Source of the DNA: Pectobacterium sp. A5351
GTDB taxonomy: Bacteria > Pseudomonadota > Gammaproteobacteria > Enterobacterales > Enterobacteriaceae
Reading direction: 5' to 3'
DNA: 64,000 bases
NCBI RefSeq assembly: GCF_028335745.1
Contig: NZ_CP116477.1
Span: 2,170,001-2,234,000, forward strand
Positions within the stretch are counted from its first letter, which is position 1, and the number at the start of each line of letters is the position of its first letter. This document shows positions 45,516 to 54,884 of the stretch, in pieces. The notes under the pieces were generated by a model. That model did no database searches and was not told where the DNA came from. It was given only the letters and a program-made list of their open reading frames with translations. Made by a program: the position numbers and the translations under genes.

Positions 45516-48500
45516 TTAACTGTTAAGTTGCAGGCCTTCCTGCTGTAGCTGCTGCAAGGCGCTGGCGGTAGCCGGATTGGCCTTGGCAATTTCACCGCCC
45601 AGTTTGTAACTTTGCGGTACGGTTTGATCCTGTCCGTAGCTGAAGCTGACGCTGCCAAGCAGTTTATTCATGCTGACGCCCGCGCTGCTTGAGGCGTTGA
45701 TGATGACCGCCGGGGTATTGAACCCTTCGCTCTTCTTCACCGTTTGCGACACATCAATGCTGGCGAGGCGTAAATTATTGCCGTCTTTAAACAGCGCAAT
45801 CACATCATCCTTGCCGTGCGTTTTGTTCTGAATGCCCTTCTCGATCTTTTCCCGCACATCGTCTTTCAGTTCCAGCGAAACCGTCACCGACGCCCGGTCG
45901 TTATCCTGCAAACGGCTCACGATGTCCTTCAGCGCCGGATTGTCCGCAATCAGTTGATTAATGCGATCGGCGTTGCTCGGCGGTAGAGAAGAAAACAAAT
46001 GGTTGCCGATGACCTGAAACAACCCGTTTTCCGTCAGTTTGCTGAGATTGGTGTAGGACGTCGTGTGCTTGACGCTATCCAGCGTGGCACCGTCGCGCTG
46101 CGCGACATCCTGCCGTACGTTCAGTTTTTTCAGGCTCATTAGCCCCTGATGTTGATCGTCAGTTTTTGCTGTTTTATCCGCAAAGTGCGCATTCAGGATG
46201 GCCAGTTGGTCGTCCGGTTCCGCCATTTTTTTCACCCCGTCAATCAAGAGCTGACTGGCCGGATCGTTAAACGCAGAGCTTAGCGTTTTGGTCAACGCGT
46301 CGAGATCCTTTTTCTCCAGCGGTTCGGCTTTCTTCATGCCCAGGCTGATCGATTGGTTCGTGCGCGAGTCTGCCGCCACATTCACCCCAATGCTGGTTGA
46401 GGTAAAGAATGGGACTGTGCCATCCGGCGTGGTTCTGGCGGCACCGGCGCTGAGGGTCGCGTTTGCCCCTATAGCGGCCTGATTCATGAAACGCAGACGG
46501 TTGTCGGATTCCGTATTGGTGGTGGATTTCTCGCTTTGCACCACGCTGGACGAATGGGTGGCAGACAGCACGTTGGCGCTTGCTGTCAGGCCCACCGATC
46601 CGCGCAGCGTGGCACTGGTTGGTGCCGCGCCTTTTTCCGTCAGGTTGATGCCGCCACGCAGTTCCAGCGCCGCGTTGCTATCCAGATTGAAGCTGACCGT
46701 TTTACCCGCCTTCACGCTGTGCTGCTCTCCTTTATCCAGTAGGGCAAGCGGGTTGATCGTGCCACTCGACAGGCCGTCAATAAATCCAGGCAGTTCTTCT
46801 TCGCTAAGGGTGAAGTTCAGGGCATTTTGCTGCGCCATTTGCAGGCTGGCGGATACGCCGAATGAGGCGCGAACATCCGGAGCAAAGCTGTGTTTGTTGT
46901 TAATTTTTTGCGTCATCTGCGCCGACGTTTTTCCTGTCAGATACTCACTGACATCATACCCGCCGGAGTAACTCACTTTTCCGGTGATCCCGCCCGAGCG
47001 CTCTAAGGCGACATTGATGCCGTTTTCACCGCGAGAAAAACTCAGATTGTAATTGCGTTCACCGCTGACGCCGCCGCCCGGTACCGGAGGGAAAGGCAAT
47101 GGCGTGCCACTGACCACAAACGACATGGATGCTCCGCCGCCATAGGTCCGGTTAAACGCGATACTTTCGTTGCTGTCCAGCGACAGAACCGTCGCCTTCA
47201 TCTTATCGATCATGTCCGTCTGGCTGGCCGCCTGCATCACGGTCTTCGACGTCACACTGACCGCGTTCTCCTCTTTCCTGAACGCCTTCATAAAGGTTTT
47301 AACCGCGTCGTAATCCGCTTCCAGCGACTTATGATTGGTGAAGCCCATGTCGGTCATCTTCTTCACCGGATTGTCGCCGTACTCTCCCTGCCGCAGCGTG
47401 TTGAGTTCCTTCGTCATCGAAGCCAGTTCCGCCTCACCCGGCGATGTGCCGGATAACGCACCGATGCGATCGGTCAGTTTATGTAAATCACCCAGCACCA
47501 GGGTATCCAGTACCAATCGCGTTTTCGCCAGCGACAGCGCATCGCTGGTATCCCGCTGCTGTCCAAACGCCTCGCTATTCGGCTTTTGCGCGATTGGCGT
47601 TTTACTGTCTACGAAGGTTTTGATCAGCGTACCGGCCGTACTCGTTTTCGATGACGGATGACTTTCCATCGCCGCCAGCAGCACCGGGGCCAGATCTTTT
47701 TCTCTGCCATGCACGCTGGCAGGCTTGCCTTCCGTGTTTATGGCACCGTTATCGTTCACCACACCCTGCTGCCTGCCGATGAGCAGGGCTGCTTTGGCAG
47801 AGCTGCTTTCCAGTTCGGTATGGAATTGTTTGAGCAGATTCACCAGTGGTTTCCCTTTTTCTCCCAGATCCAACTTGTCTATCTTACTTTCCAGGTCCAT
47901 AGCCGCCCCCTGCGGCTGACTCGTCGTGGCGTCCAGCTTTTTCAGTAATTCAGTCTGCATGTCGTAAACGGGTTTCAGTCCTTCACGCCCGCTGATCTGG
48001 TGCTGAACATGGTCAGCAAAGGTTTTTAACGGGCGCGGCACATCCAGAGTGAACGAAACAATATGGGCGCGCAGCAGATCTGACAGCTTACTTTTCACCT
48101 GCTGTGACTCCTCACCGGTTTTCCCCAGAACCTGAACATCGGCTTTCACCGTGACCCCGGTCAAGGGTATCTTCGTGCCTTTTGTCGCGACATCAAGCCG
48201 ACCAAACACGGTTTCTGCGGCACGCGGCTCCGTGGGTAAAGCTTCCTGCCCTTTTGGCACGGTCGTTTTCCATCCGCTTCCTTGCTGGGTATGTAATTCA
48301 TGATCGTCATACGCGACCTGCAAATGATGCAGGGCATCCGTGCCCAATGAATTCACCTTGCCTTCTCCCGGCGTCTTCACCGGCTGCCATTGGGCAGTGT
48401 CATGATTCGCCACCTTCTGCCAGTCGGCTTTCGGCAGTTGGAAGAGTTGCCCCTCCTTGTTCAGGGCGAAGAGCGTCTGCTGGTGATCCAGCGTGATGTC

Positions 48501-50399
48501 CTGAATCTCACCGGACAACCCGTTTTTAGGCAACGCCAGCGGTGGGGCTGCGAGCTTATCCGTGCCCGGCTTGATCTGGTGGAAATGCAGATCGCCCTGC
48601 TTATCGACAGCAATAAATTTATTCCGGTTGATCACCGCCATCGCCGAGACGCCATCGTCCTTCGCGATACCAGGAAGCGCAGTGCCCGCAGACGGCGTCA
48701 TTCGCACCTGCGGCAGCGCAAACACGGTGTTGTCACCGTGCGTAAACGCGCCTGATTTCTGGTTGATGGACAGCGGCATGATTTCACCGTCTTTCAGCGT
48801 GTAAGCTTGATTATCCAGCCCGCGCTTCAGTTGGCTGGCTTCAACGCTGGAGGCTTCCCAGTTTTTGGTATTGCCATTGTGAAAATGGACTTTGCCGTCC
48901 TGTAACCCGATTTGCCCTAGTCGCCCCAGATCTAAGGTGTCTTTCGCCGCGGGTGCCGTCGTGGTCAGCCCCAGTTTATTATCCACCACCAGACTGTCGC
49001 TCAGGTTCCACCCCGGCGTTGGCGACAGCCCATTTTGTCCCAGAGGCGCGACGTGTTTTTGTCCCTGACGATCGGTGGCGAGTGCCTGAGTCTGGCCGTG
49101 TTCATCGTGAGCAAACCCGGTAATACGGTGGTTGTCGCCCAGCGCCGCGTTCAGCTCCGGCGTGTGAACCTTGGTTAAGGTAGCGTGTGCTTCCCCCATC
49201 TGAGGCAGCGGTGCGTGGTAAAGCTTGCCGTCATTATCGGCAACCAGCAGGTGTTCCGCGGTTAACCCTACCGCTTTCGCATACACCGGTTCACCGCTTT
49301 CCAGCTTGAGATCCACCGACTGCGGCGTGGCCTCCAGCGTACTCATCATATGCAACTGCGTAAGATGGTTCTGCTCGGTCAACACGGCGGTTTGACCATT
49401 CTGGTTGGCAGAGAACGCGGTAATTTTATCGCCGAAGGTTGATGATGCGCCGCCTGACGACAAGTTGCTCAGCGTGTGGTTATCTTTGACCGCATACAGT
49501 TGACCATCCCCTTGCCGAGACAATTGGCTGTGGGGAACATTGCTGCTTTGCTGCCAGACGCCAAACTCGGTATTCAGCGCAAAGAGCTTGCCGTCATGCA
49601 GGCGCAATGATTCGCCAGCGCCTGAAGCAGAATCGGGTTGTCGGTGAACACCGGTTAACAGTTCATGGTTCATGCGCCCGGATAGCGGCACGCGGGTCGA
49701 TTCCCCCGCTTTGGTATGCAGGGAGAGACGCGCTGGCGTGGATTCCAACTGGACGTTACTCACACCAGATTTGCCCGCTGGCATCGCGCTGCGACCACTG
49801 CTGTGCAACGCAATATGCTGATTGTCATCGCTTTGAATCACGAACAGTCGCCCTGATTTGTCAACGAGCGCGTGCTGCTGCGCATCTTGATTTTCATGAT
49901 GGGCCACGAACGGCTGGCTGTTCTTCCCGAGGGTCTGTTGTAACAGCGTGGTCAACGCCTCCGGCAAGCCCTTGCCGAACTGAAGTTTACCGTGACTGTC
50001 CAGCGCGATATCAGCTTTAGCAGCAGGGGTAGCAGCACGGCTGCTGCGGGTGTTGAGCTCTGTCGACTCGGTAGCGGCAAAACGCGGCAGGCTTTGGATC
50101 GGCCCGCCCGACGCCAGCGAATCACGTGATGGACGCGGTAAACGCTGACGCATGTCTTCCGATGAAAATAGCTCACGCAGGGTGGTCGACCGTGCGCCCT
50201 GGCTTTTCACCTGGCTGCGGCTTCCCTGCTCCAGTTCTGGCGGTTTGTTTTTATCATGCAAACCTTGCTGAATCAGGGATTGCGCGCCTTTCTGGCTCAC
50301 ACTGGTGCTACTGCCCTGCGATAACGATGTTTTAGCTAGCGTGGCGGGTGCAATCTCCGAAATAGGCAGACCTGACTGAACGTGCTGGATTCTCTGCAT
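45516..50399 (-). CDS. dspE: AvrE-family type III effector DspE
   Basis: A 1,627-residue effector, the main virulence protein delivered by this secretion system. The N-terminal ~110 residues are Ser/Gln-rich and disordered, as expected for secretion and chaperone binding. A large beta-propeller-like region (~residues 130–700; repeats of GQTQALATDRQGQ, DGKLYHAPL, LFALNKEGQLF) leads to a long C-terminal half with beta-rich stretches (SMSFVVSGTPLPFPPVPGG, KVSYSGGYDVSEYL). AvrE-family proteins are reported to form water/solute-conducting channels in plant membranes. I start at the ATG of MQRIQHVQSG: an upstream ATG (50,429) lies at the predicted transcription start, only 7 bp from the hrp box, whereas this one has GGAAC before it. 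Confidence 0.93.
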   Translation of the reverse strand: MQRIQHVQSGLPISEIAPATLAKTSLSQGSSTSVSQKGAQSLIQQGLHDKNKPPELEQGSRSQVKSQGARSTTLRELFSSEDMRQRLPRPSRDSLASGGPIQSLPRFAATESTELNTRSSRAATPAAKADIALDSHGKLQFGKGLPEALTTLLQQTLGKNSQPFVAHHENQDAQQHALVDKSGRLFVIQSDDNQHIALHSSGRSAMPAGKSGVSNVQLESTPARLSLHTKAGESTRVPLSGRMNHELLTGVHRQPDSASGAGESLRLHDGKLFALNTEFGVWQQSSNVPHSQLSRQGDGQLYAVKDNHTLSNLSSGGASSTFGDKITAFSANQNGQTAVLTEQNHLTQLHMMSTLEATPQSVDLKLESGEPVYAKAVGLTAEHLLVADNDGKLYHAPLPQMGEAHATLTKVHTPELNAALGDNHRITGFAHDEHGQTQALATDRQGQKHVAPLGQNGLSPTPGWNLSDSLVVDNKLGLTTTAPAAKDTLDLGRLGQIGLQDGKVHFHNGNTKNWEASSVEASQLKRGLDNQAYTLKDGEIMPLSINQKSGAFTHGDNTVFALPQVRMTPSAGTALPGIAKDDGVSAMAVINRNKFIAVDKQGDLHFHQIKPGTDKLAAPPLALPKNGLSGEIQDITLDHQQTLFALNKEGQLFQLPKADWQKVANHDTAQWQPVKTPGEGKVNSLGTDALHHLQVAYDDHELHTQQGSGWKTTVPKGQEALPTEPRAAETVFGRLDVATKGTKIPLTGVTVKADVQVLGKTGEESQQVKSKLSDLLRAHIVSFTLDVPRPLKTFADHVQHQISGREGLKPVYDMQTELLKKLDATTSQPQGAAMDLESKIDKLDLGEKGKPLVNLLKQFHTELESSSAKAALLIGRQQGVVNDNGAINTEGKPASVHGREKDLAPVLLAAMESHPSSKTSTAGTLIKTFVDSKTPIAQKPNSEAFGQQRDTSDALSLAKTRLVLDTLVLGDLHKLTDRIGALSGTSPGEAELASMTKELNTLRQGEYGDNPVKKMTDMGFTNHKSLEADYDAVKTFMKAFRKEENAVSVTSKTVMQAASQTDMIDKMKATVLSLDSNESIAFNRTYGGGASMSFVVSGTPLPFPPVPGGGVSGERNYNLSFSRGENGINVALERSGGITGKVSYSGGYDVSEYLTGKTSAQMTQKINNKHSFAPDVRASFGVSASLQMAQQNALNFTLSEEELPGFIDGLSSGTINPLALLDKGEQHSVKAGKTVSFNLDSNAALELRGGINLTEKGAAPTSATLRGSVGLTASANVLSATHSSSVVQSEKSTTNTESDNRLRFMNQAAIGANATLSAGAARTTPDGTVPFFTSTSIGVNVAADSRTNQSISLGMKKAEPLEKKDLDALTKTLSSAFNDPASQLLIDGVKKMAEPDDQLAILNAHFADKTAKTDDQHQGLMSLKKLNVRQDVAQRDGATLDSVKHTTSYTNLSKLTENGLFQVIGNHLFSSLPPSNADRINQLIADNPALKDIVSRLQDNDRASVTVSLELKDDVREKIEKGIQNKTHGKDDVIALFKDGNNLRLASIDVSQTVKKSEGFNTPAVIINASSSAGVSMNKLLGSVSFSYGQDQTVPQSYKLGGEIAKANPATASALQQLQQEGLQLNS

Positions 50400-50435
50400 A
50401 ACAAGTTCCAAAGGTGATGAAGTGAACATGTCAGT

Positions 50436-50463
50436 TAAGTGGTCATTTTCACCTTTCGGTTCC
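50436..50463 (-). promoter_or_regulatory. hrp box (HrpL promoter) of dspEF
   Basis: Read on the minus strand: GGAACC, 15 nt, CCACTTA, an exact fit to the HrpL consensus GGAACC-N15/16-CCACNNA. It lies 37 bp before the chosen dspE start. Confidence 0.92.
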
Positions 50464-50487
50464 CGACATCTTTCTCTTCCCGAAACG

Positions 50488-50515
50488 GGAACCACATCAC
50501 ACCATCCCTCACTTA
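50488..50515 (+). promoter_or_regulatory. hrp box of hrpW
   Basis: GGAACC, 15 nt, TCACTTA; one departure from CCACNNA. It is back to back with the dspE hrp box (24 bp between them) and 59 bp before hrpW. The same TCACTTA variant precedes hrpN. Confidence 0.85.
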
Positions 50516-50574
50516 ATACGCAACAGACGTAAGCCTGTTAATGACCCATCACTATTCACTTTCAAGGAGATGTT

Positions 50575-52059
50575 ATGGCTGATATGACAATTACACTCAG
50601 CATACAACCCGGCGCAGGCCTGTCATCAACCGGACTGAATTCCCCGCTTTCAGGCAGCAATAGCGGCGCATCGCAACGTTCTGCACAGCAGGATAGCCAG
50701 CTTATGGAAGCGCTGGGCACCCTGCTTAGCGCACTCTTGCCTAACGCACAGGGCAATACGCCGTCCTCGACCGATGGCAGCCCGCTGGGCCAGACTGGCG
50801 CGGGCAACGGTGGGAGCTCGGCGTTAGGGCAAAACGGCAGCCCTGCCGATATACTGATGAAACTGTTGGAAGCGCTGATTCCGGATAAAAACGGGCAGGA
50901 AGCGGGAAACCCACTCTCTTCCGGTTCGTCTGGTGCGGCAGGCGGCAATAGCGGTGCCTCACCGCTGGCGAGTTCATCCGGCACCGGTGGCGCAGGCGGC
51001 ACGCAAAATCCAGAAGATCTGAGCCGATCTTTGCTGCAAGATTCTGCTGGCAGCGCATTAGATAATGCCATCAACCCAACGGCAGACGGCGGCGGTCAAC
51101 TGAGCGGCAACGATCTGTTAAAAGCGCTGCTGGAACTGATCGGCAATCTGATGGATTCACAGAAAGGAGAATTCGGCCAGCCGCAAGGTAGCGGTCAGTC
51201 TCAAGGTGGTGGATCGCCGTCAGTGGGTGCGCCGCAGGCTGCATCCGGCGGTGGTGGTGGGTCGCCTGCCGCACCGTCTGCGCCATCTTCCGGCGGTGGT
51301 GGTGGTTCACCGGCTGCACCATCAGCGCCGTCTTCACCCGTTGGCGGTAACGGCGGCGCAGCATCTGCTCCACTAACGGCCGCCCCGGCAGGCGTTGGCG
51401 GGAATTCTGCGCCATCGGCCACCACCTCAACCTCGGGGGCTGGCCCAGTTTCCTTCCCCACCGCCAGCGGTAATGCCACCGTGGTAAATGAAACCATCAA
51501 AGTCGGCCCCGGCGAAGTCTTTGACGGCGGCGGTAAAACCTTCACTGCGGGTAGCAAGTTAGGTGACGGTGGCCAGGCTGAAGGCCAGAAACCGCTATTT
51601 GAATTGGCTCCGGGTGCAACACTGAAAAACGTGGTATTTGGTGATAACGCGGCAGATGGCGTACATGTTCGGGGCGATGCCAAAATTGATAACGTACACT
51701 GGACCAACGTAGGTGAAGATGCGCTGACGGTGAAATCCAATACCGGTAAACCTGCTAACGTGGAAATCACCAACAGTAGCGCTCAGGGCGCTGCCGATAA
51801 GATCTTCCAGTTAAACGCGGATGCCAACCTGACCATCGATAATTTCAAAGCGAAAGATTTCGGTACGTTTGTTCGCACCAACGGCGGACAACAGGGCAAC
51901 TGGAATTTGAATCTGAGCAACATTGACGCAGAAAATGGCAAGTTCTCGTTTGTGAAAAGCGACAGTGAAGGGCTGAACGTCAAAGGCAGCAATATCAACC
52001 TGACGAACGTCAATAATCACTACAAAGTACCTAATTCCGCCAACTTGCAGGTGAATTAA
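50575..52059 (+). CDS. hrpW: Harpin HrpW with pectate lyase-like domain
   Basis: A 494-residue secreted helper protein. The N-terminal half is harpin-like: Gly/Ser/Gln-rich, with no cysteine and with short helices (QLMEALGTLLSALLPNAQ, LMKLLEALIPDKNG, LLKALLELIGNLMDSQ). A proline/glycine linker with tandem GGGGGSPAAPSAPSS units spans ~225–265. The C-terminal ~200 residues form a PL3-type pectate-lyase-like beta-helix (FDGGGKTFTAG, LKNVVFGDNAADGVHV, WTNVGEDALTVKS). It is exported by the type III system and thought to act at the plant cell wall; enzymatic activity of HrpW domains is often absent. A consensus-like hrp box lies upstream, and a small gene follows one base after the stop. Confidence 0.95.
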   Translation: MADMTITLSIQPGAGLSSTGLNSPLSGSNSGASQRSAQQDSQLMEALGTLLSALLPNAQGNTPSSTDGSPLGQTGAGNGGSSALGQNGSPADILMKLLEALIPDKNGQEAGNPLSSGSSGAAGGNSGASPLASSSGTGGAGGTQNPEDLSRSLLQDSAGSALDNAINPTADGGGQLSGNDLLKALLELIGNLMDSQKGEFGQPQGSGQSQGGGSPSVGAPQAASGGGGGSPAAPSAPSSGGGGGSPAAPSAPSSPVGGNGGAASAPLTAAPAGVGGNSAPSATTSTSGAGPVSFPTASGNATVVNETIKVGPGEVFDGGGKTFTAGSKLGDGGQAEGQKPLFELAPGATLKNVVFGDNAADGVHVRGDAKIDNVHWTNVGEDALTVKSNTGKPANVEITNSSAQGAADKIFQLNADANLTIDNFKAKDFGTFVRTNGGQQGNWNLNLSNIDAENGKFSFVKSDSEGLNVKGSNINLTNVNNHYKVPNSANLQVN

Positions 52060-52060
52060 A

Positions 52061-52384
52061 ATGCCAAACACGATGACACCGCAGTCCCCTACTCGCTGGG
52101 CGGATCTTGCCCGACAAGGCGGATACATTACGCCGGCTCAACGTGAAGCCTTCACTCAGGCTATCCATCTGGTAAGAGCACAGTTGAATACCGTACTTAG
52201 CCAGTCAGGGTCGCTGCGACGGGGTGAATTCGAGTTCGACGCCTTTGTGGATTCGCTGGAGCAGGATTTTCTGCATCAGGCTGACATTCACACCAAAAAC
52301 GGGCTACATAGCGACGTGGCACAGACCTCGTTCTGGGTCGCCCGTCTGATCGCCGATCGCTTTATTGCGGTACGCCAACGGTAA
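52061..52384 (+). CDS. Small hrp-cluster protein, possible HrpW chaperone
   Basis: A 107-residue soluble protein (MPNTMTPQSPTRWADLARQGGYITPAQREAFTQAI..., GEFEFDAFVDSLEQDFLHQADIH, VAQTSFWVARLIADRFIAV). It is acidic to neutral, mostly helical, with no signal or membrane segment. It begins one base after the hrpW stop and must share the hrpW transcript, the usual position of a dedicated type III chaperone. I did not recognise it with certainty. Homologues next to hrpW in Erwinia have been labelled as HrpW-associated, but that is recollection, not a search. Its last 81 bases overlap an opposing gene. Confidence 0.6.
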   Translation: MPNTMTPQSPTRWADLARQGGYITPAQREAFTQAIHLVRAQLNTVLSQSGSLRRGEFEFDAFVDSLEQDFLHQADIHTKNGLHSDVAQTSFWVARLIADRFIAVRQR

Positions 52385-52858
52385 TACGTGCACCATGCCA
52401 TACTGGGGAAAGCCAGCCAGGGAAACCTGTGCTGGCTTTTTTGCGCTCGATTCGTATTGAGGATAACGTGTTTCCCACTCTTTCTTGAAGTGACTTTCAT
52501 TCACACCAAATGTCTGCTTTATGAATGTCATACATTGGTAGAAATCATCGAAGGTATAATATTCGTCATACTTCACATGTGCGGCAAAAACCTCGGAGTC
52601 AGAGTCTTCCAGATATTGCTTTTCAATATCACAAACATTCAGGTTATAGAGCCAGCAAACGTTTTTTCTATCAGGAACGTAGCCTAATGTGTTGACTTCA
52701 GGGTACATATCTTCCAGCGTCAGCAGGACTTTTCCCAGAATCCATTTCTCTTTCAAACGTTTCCTCTGGGAAGTAAGCGCTGGCTTGATGATAATAAAAC
52801 GTGAATCCTTACCTCTCTTGATATCCACTTTGATATCCACTTCACAGTAAAAAACCAT
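52304..52858 (-). CDS. Unknown protein between hrpW and hrpN
   Basis: A 184-residue protein, AT-rich in its first ~130 codons. A strong ribosome site (GGAGGGAGAA) precedes the ATG. The N-terminal half is basic (MVFYCEVDIKVDIKRGKDSR, SQRKRLKEKWILGKVLL); the middle is rich in aromatic residues (YDEYYTFDDFYQCMTFIKQTFG). No domain recognised, no signal peptide. The last ~45 codons read through the hrpW-operon terminator and then antisense to the preceding gene, so the true 3' end may have been lost and replaced by chance coding. No hrp box precedes it. It could be an effector, an immunity-type protein or a truncated gene. Confidence 0.45.
   Translation of the reverse strand: MVFYCEVDIKVDIKRGKDSRFIIIKPALTSQRKRLKEKWILGKVLLTLEDMYPEVNTLGYVPDRKNVCWLYNLNVCDIEKQYLEDSDSEVFAAHVKYDEYYTFDDFYQCMTFIKQTFGVNESHFKKEWETRYPQYESSAKKPAQVSLAGFPQYGMVHVLPLAYRNKAIGDQTGDPERGLCHVAM
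52409..52442 (+). terminator. Terminator of the hrpW operon
   Basis: AAAGCCAGC-CAGGGAAACCTGT-GCTGGCTTTTTT, 25 bp after the small gene. A clear intrinsic terminator with a second short stem in the loop. Confidence 0.85.
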
Positions 52859-53274
52859 TTCTCCCTCCCTTTAAAACCGTTGGGGGATGGATAGGGATTT
52901 TCTCGGTCATGACTGACGTCCTTACTGTGTCCGGTAACGGATTATGTCGTTACTGCCAACAGTAGCTGGCATACCCCACGGTTGAGTGGTGAATTAACCT
53001 ATTGATTAAAAGCCAGGTGAGTGGCTTCAGGCTGGCAACGGCTCGTACGTTAGCAACAAATGTGTTTACTCAGGCAATGTGTTTACCTAACTGGAGGTGG
53101 GTTTGACGAAGCGGAATAGCATCATAAAAACGTACTATGTGATCCTTGACGCCAGTCCCGTTAAGAAAAAGTCGCGCTGAAGGATAACAAGCGAAGTGAA
53201 AACGCGATAATACAAAAAAGGGATTGAAACTACGCAAGTTGATTGATTTGAATTGAAATAATCACATTAAAACA
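52859..53274. other. Gene-free interval before hrpN terminator
   Basis: About 415 bp with no convincing gene, RNA or promoter motif. It is AT-rich toward 53,200 and probably a remnant of exchanged DNA at the hrpW–hrpN junction. Confidence 0.4.
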
Positions 53275-53306
53275 AATGACAAGGAGCAGTGCTTTCGCCC
53301 TGCTCC
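53275..53306 (-). terminator. Terminator of hrpN
   Basis: GGAGCAG-loop-CTGCTCC hairpin 14 bp after the hrpN stop, followed on the minus strand by T-rich sequence. Confidence 0.6.
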
Positions 53307-53320
53307 CGATGGTGTTTCGT

Positions 53321-54391
53321 TTAATCAGCGAGCTTCTTCAACCCCATATTGACGATACGGTCGCCAATCATGGCCGCATCGATTCCCAAAGATGAACCAC
53401 CGTTGCCGCGAGCGCTCAGGTTAGTATTACCCGTGTCCCCCGCGACGGCGCTCTTGATCATGCCGACAGCCTTCATGAATTTATCCATGCTGCCTTTGGT
53501 CATGCCGTCGTCATCCGGTTTGCTCAGCGCTTTCGCCCAGGATTTGTCATCCTGCTTCGCCGTCTGCCAGTTATCTTTCTGGTATTCTGGCTTGCCGAAG
53601 ACTTCAGGATATTGATCCATAAACTGACCAATTTCTTTCGCCATCGCCCGATCTTCTTTATCCACAAAGTAACGAGTCGGACTGTCATTGTGTGTGCTGA
53701 TATTGTTCAGCTCCTGCAAACCGGCTTTTTGCCCAACGCTCATTCCCAGCGTGCTGCCCAGTTGATTGAATGCACCCGCACCGCTCAAACCTTGCAGACC
53801 GTTGTTACCCAATTGCAGCGGTGAAGTTTGCCCTTGCATCTGACTCAGACCGTTGCCCAAAATCGCGGATAGCGCATCGTTTACGCCTTGGGTGTAGGCA
53901 GAAATTTCCGGCGACGTCGGCTGTTTATTGCCGAAAAGTCCACCCTGCTGTGACATGCCACCGCCCAGCAGATCTTCCAGTGCGCTAAACAGCAGGCTGC
54001 CCATCATGGCCGATGGATTCATGGCATTCATACCGACGCCCAGCGCCCCGCCCAACCCGCCACCGAGCGCGCTGCCCAAACCGTTGCCGAGGCTACTACC
54101 GAAACCGCCACCCAGGCCACCGCCTAGCAACCCCCCCCCTAATCCCCCCAGGCTGCCGCCCAAACCACCGAGCCCACCACCCAGGCCGCCCCCCATCAGA
54201 CTGCCCATGAACATCATGGTCGTCATAATATCGGACAATTGTTCTGCAATATTGCTACGCTGACCACCAAACGCTGACTGCGACGGTGAGCCGCCATTTT
54301 GTGAAGAAGATGGCGATTGAAATAAACCGCTGTTACCGCCCGCCTTGATCGTAATTTGCAGAGAAGTACCGCCACCAAGAGAATTAAGCAT
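53321..54391 (-). CDS. hrpN: Harpin HrpN
   Basis: A 356-residue glycine-rich, cysteine-free, heat-stable type harpin, exported by the type III system and able to elicit plant responses; it also aids effector translocation. The N-terminus [19 protein letters not shown] is typical. Residues ~65–120 are almost only Gly, Leu and Ser in GGLGG units. The C-terminal third is conserved in Pectobacterium/Erwinia HrpN ([55 protein letters not shown]). A run of nine G bases (54,131–54,139) lies in the glycine region. Its own hrp box lies 82 bp upstream and a terminator follows, so it is monocistronic. Confidence 0.97.
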   Translation of the reverse strand: MLNSLGGGTSLQITIKAGGNSGLFQSPSSSQNGGSPSQSAFGGQRSNIAEQLSDIMTTMMFMGSLMGGGLGGGLGGLGGSLGGLGGGLLGGGLGGGFGSSLGNGLGSALGGGLGGALGVGMNAMNPSAMMGSLLFSALEDLLGGGMSQQGGLFGNKQPTSPEISAYTQGVNDALSAILGNGLSQMQGQTSPLQLGNNGLQGLSGAGAFNQLGSTLGMSVGQKAGLQELNNISTHNDSPTRYFVDKEDRAMAKEIGQFMDQYPEVFGKPEYQKDNWQTAKQDDKSWAKALSKPDDDGMTKGSMDKFMKAVGMIKSAVAGDTGNTNLSARGNGGSSLGIDAAMIGDRIVNMGLKKLAD

Positions 54392-54472
54392 AATGTTTCC
54401 TCAATGAGTAAATGGGTTATGAAAGCGCCAATGGATATGCGGTTAGCCCGCGTGATTGTGACACTCCCCCAT

Positions 54473-54500
54473 TAAGTGATTTTCTTGCCTGAACGGTTCC
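54473..54500 (-). promoter_or_regulatory. hrp box of hrpN
   Basis: Minus strand GGAACC, 15 nt, TCACTTA. It has the same TCAC variant as the hrpW box. It is located between hrpV and hrpN, so hrpN can be transcribed independently of the hrpF–hrpV operon. Confidence 0.85.
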
Positions 54501-54536
54501 CGTCTTATGGACGAAAATGCAGGACTTTTTCACCCT

Positions 54537-54884
54537 TCAGCGCGGCGGTAGACCAGCCAAACGCCAGAGTTCATCTATCGCCGCGACCGACTCACTTACG
54601 GTGGATAACGTGCGGCGTAACCGCAGATTTTGCTGCTCGTCCAGACTCAGACTACAGGCTGGCATCGCGTCAGCCTCCAGAAAGCGACGTTGTAAAATTT
54701 GCCGCAGCATACCGGGATAATGTCTGGCAGGCGCCAGGGTTAAGATGAGCACCGCCTGCCGCGCTGGCACCGCCGTAAACCACAGCGTGACGCCTGGCTG
54801 AACTGACCAGCAGACCACCGACGTGGTTTCCAGCGCAGTAAGAAAATCATGCTGATTGTCGAATACCGCCGCTGGCTCACTCAT
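54537..54884 (-). CDS. hrpV: HrpV, negative regulator of hrp genes
   Basis: A 115-residue protein starting MSEPAAVFDNQHDFLTALE, the last gene of the hrpF–hrpV operon. In Pseudomonas syringae HrpV binds HrpS and represses it, with HrpG acting as an anti-repressor; equivalent roles are likely but not proven here. There is no signal or membrane segment. The C-terminus is helical and Arg/Leu-rich (LRQILQRRFLEADAMPA, IDELWRLAGLPPR). The start chosen overlaps the hrpT stop by 8 nt. A longer frame upstream would only repeat hrpT in another frame. Confidence 0.88.
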   Translation of the reverse strand: MSEPAAVFDNQHDFLTALETTSVVCWSVQPGVTLWFTAVPARQAVLILTLAPARHYPGMLRQILQRRFLEADAMPACSLSLDEQQNLRLRRTLSTVSESVAAIDELWRLAGLPPR

